In this document: piece by piece, positions 6,409-6,507 of the stretch
Position numbering within the stretch: the first letter of the stretch is position 1
Layout of the letters: each line of letters begins with the position of its first letter
Source of the DNA: Actinomycetes bacterium
Lineage (GTDB): Bacteria; Actinomycetota; Acidimicrobiia; Acidimicrobiales; Bog-793
Reading direction: 5' to 3'
Assembly (NCBI GenBank): GCA_021823365.1
Contig: JAKAOD010000051.1
Coordinates: 1-6,507, forward strand
DNA length: 6,507 nt
The notes under the pieces: model-generated
Seen by the model: only the letters and a program-made list of their open reading frames with translations
What the model was told of the DNA's origin: nothing
Database searches by the model: none
Translations under genes and position numbers: made by a program

Positions 6409-6507
6409 ATGGCGCCAGGGAGCCCGTTCGCGTCGATCTTCAAGGCGTACGACGTGCGGGGAATCGTCCCCGACGAGCTCGACGCGCGGCGCGCCTACGC
6501 GATCGGC
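6409..6507 (+). CDS. manB: Phosphomannomutase/phosphoglucomutase, N-terminal fragment (runs off the window)
   Basis: Only the first 33 codons are present. The motif FKAYDVRGIVPDEL at residues 11-24 is the N-terminal signature of bacterial alpha-D-phosphohexomutases of the PMM/PGM type, which interconvert hexose 6-phosphate and hexose 1-phosphate. The product would feed GDP-mannose or UDP/dTDP-glucose supply for envelope glycans. The phosphoserine loop, metal site and sugar-specificity loop lie outside the window, so mannose versus glucose preference cannot be judged. The ATG is placed by the family's usual short N-terminus before the FKAYD motif. In actinobacteria a manB-type gene often lies near DUF5719 and glycosyltransferase genes, which agrees with the left part of this window. 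Confidence 0.85.
   Translation, partial: MAPGSPFASIFKAYDVRGIVPDELDARRAYAIG

Overview
The window is very GC-rich, with G/C in nearly every third codon position, ATGA-type gene overlap, GTG start use and possible leaderless starts. Together with its gene set (DUF5719 protein, actinobacterial-type FtsH, CPBP protease, phosphomannomutase), this points to a high-GC actinobacterium, plausibly of the Acidimicrobiia type. The lineage is inferred from protein style and neighbourhood, not from a marker gene. It looks like chromosomal core sequence: I see no RNA gene, insertion sequence, CRISPR array or phage gene.

Left part, 1-3395, + strand: the C-terminal 586 codons of a large multi-pass membrane protein (probably the membrane part of an envelope glycosyltransferase), translationally coupled by an ATGA overlap to a DUF5719-family protein anchored by an N-terminal membrane segment. 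The DUF5719 protein appears to be built from four degenerate copies of one beta-rich module.

Middle, 3364-5418, - strand: a complete ftsH (684 aa) with all AAA+ and zinc-protease motifs. Its last 32 bp overlap, tail to tail, the end of the DUF5719 gene. Its start is best explained as leaderless, placed directly after a TACGAT -10 box.

Right part, + strand: a 123-bp divergent intergenic region, a CPBP (Rce1/CAAX-protease-like) intramembrane metalloprotease at 5542-6333, a 75-bp gap, and the first 33 codons of a phosphomannomutase/phosphoglucomutase (6409 to the window end). In many actinobacteria a glycosyltransferase, a DUF5719 protein and manB lie close together in an envelope-polysaccharide neighbourhood. 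Here a divergent pair of membrane proteases sits between DUF5719 and manB.

The common theme is the cell envelope: polymer synthesis and sugar-nucleotide supply (first gene, DUF5719, manB) beside membrane-protein quality control (FtsH, CPBP). I do not see a clearly new system. The points most worth a second look are the repeat architecture of the DUF5719 protein, the 3' overlap with ftsH, the leaderless ftsH start and the protease insertion.
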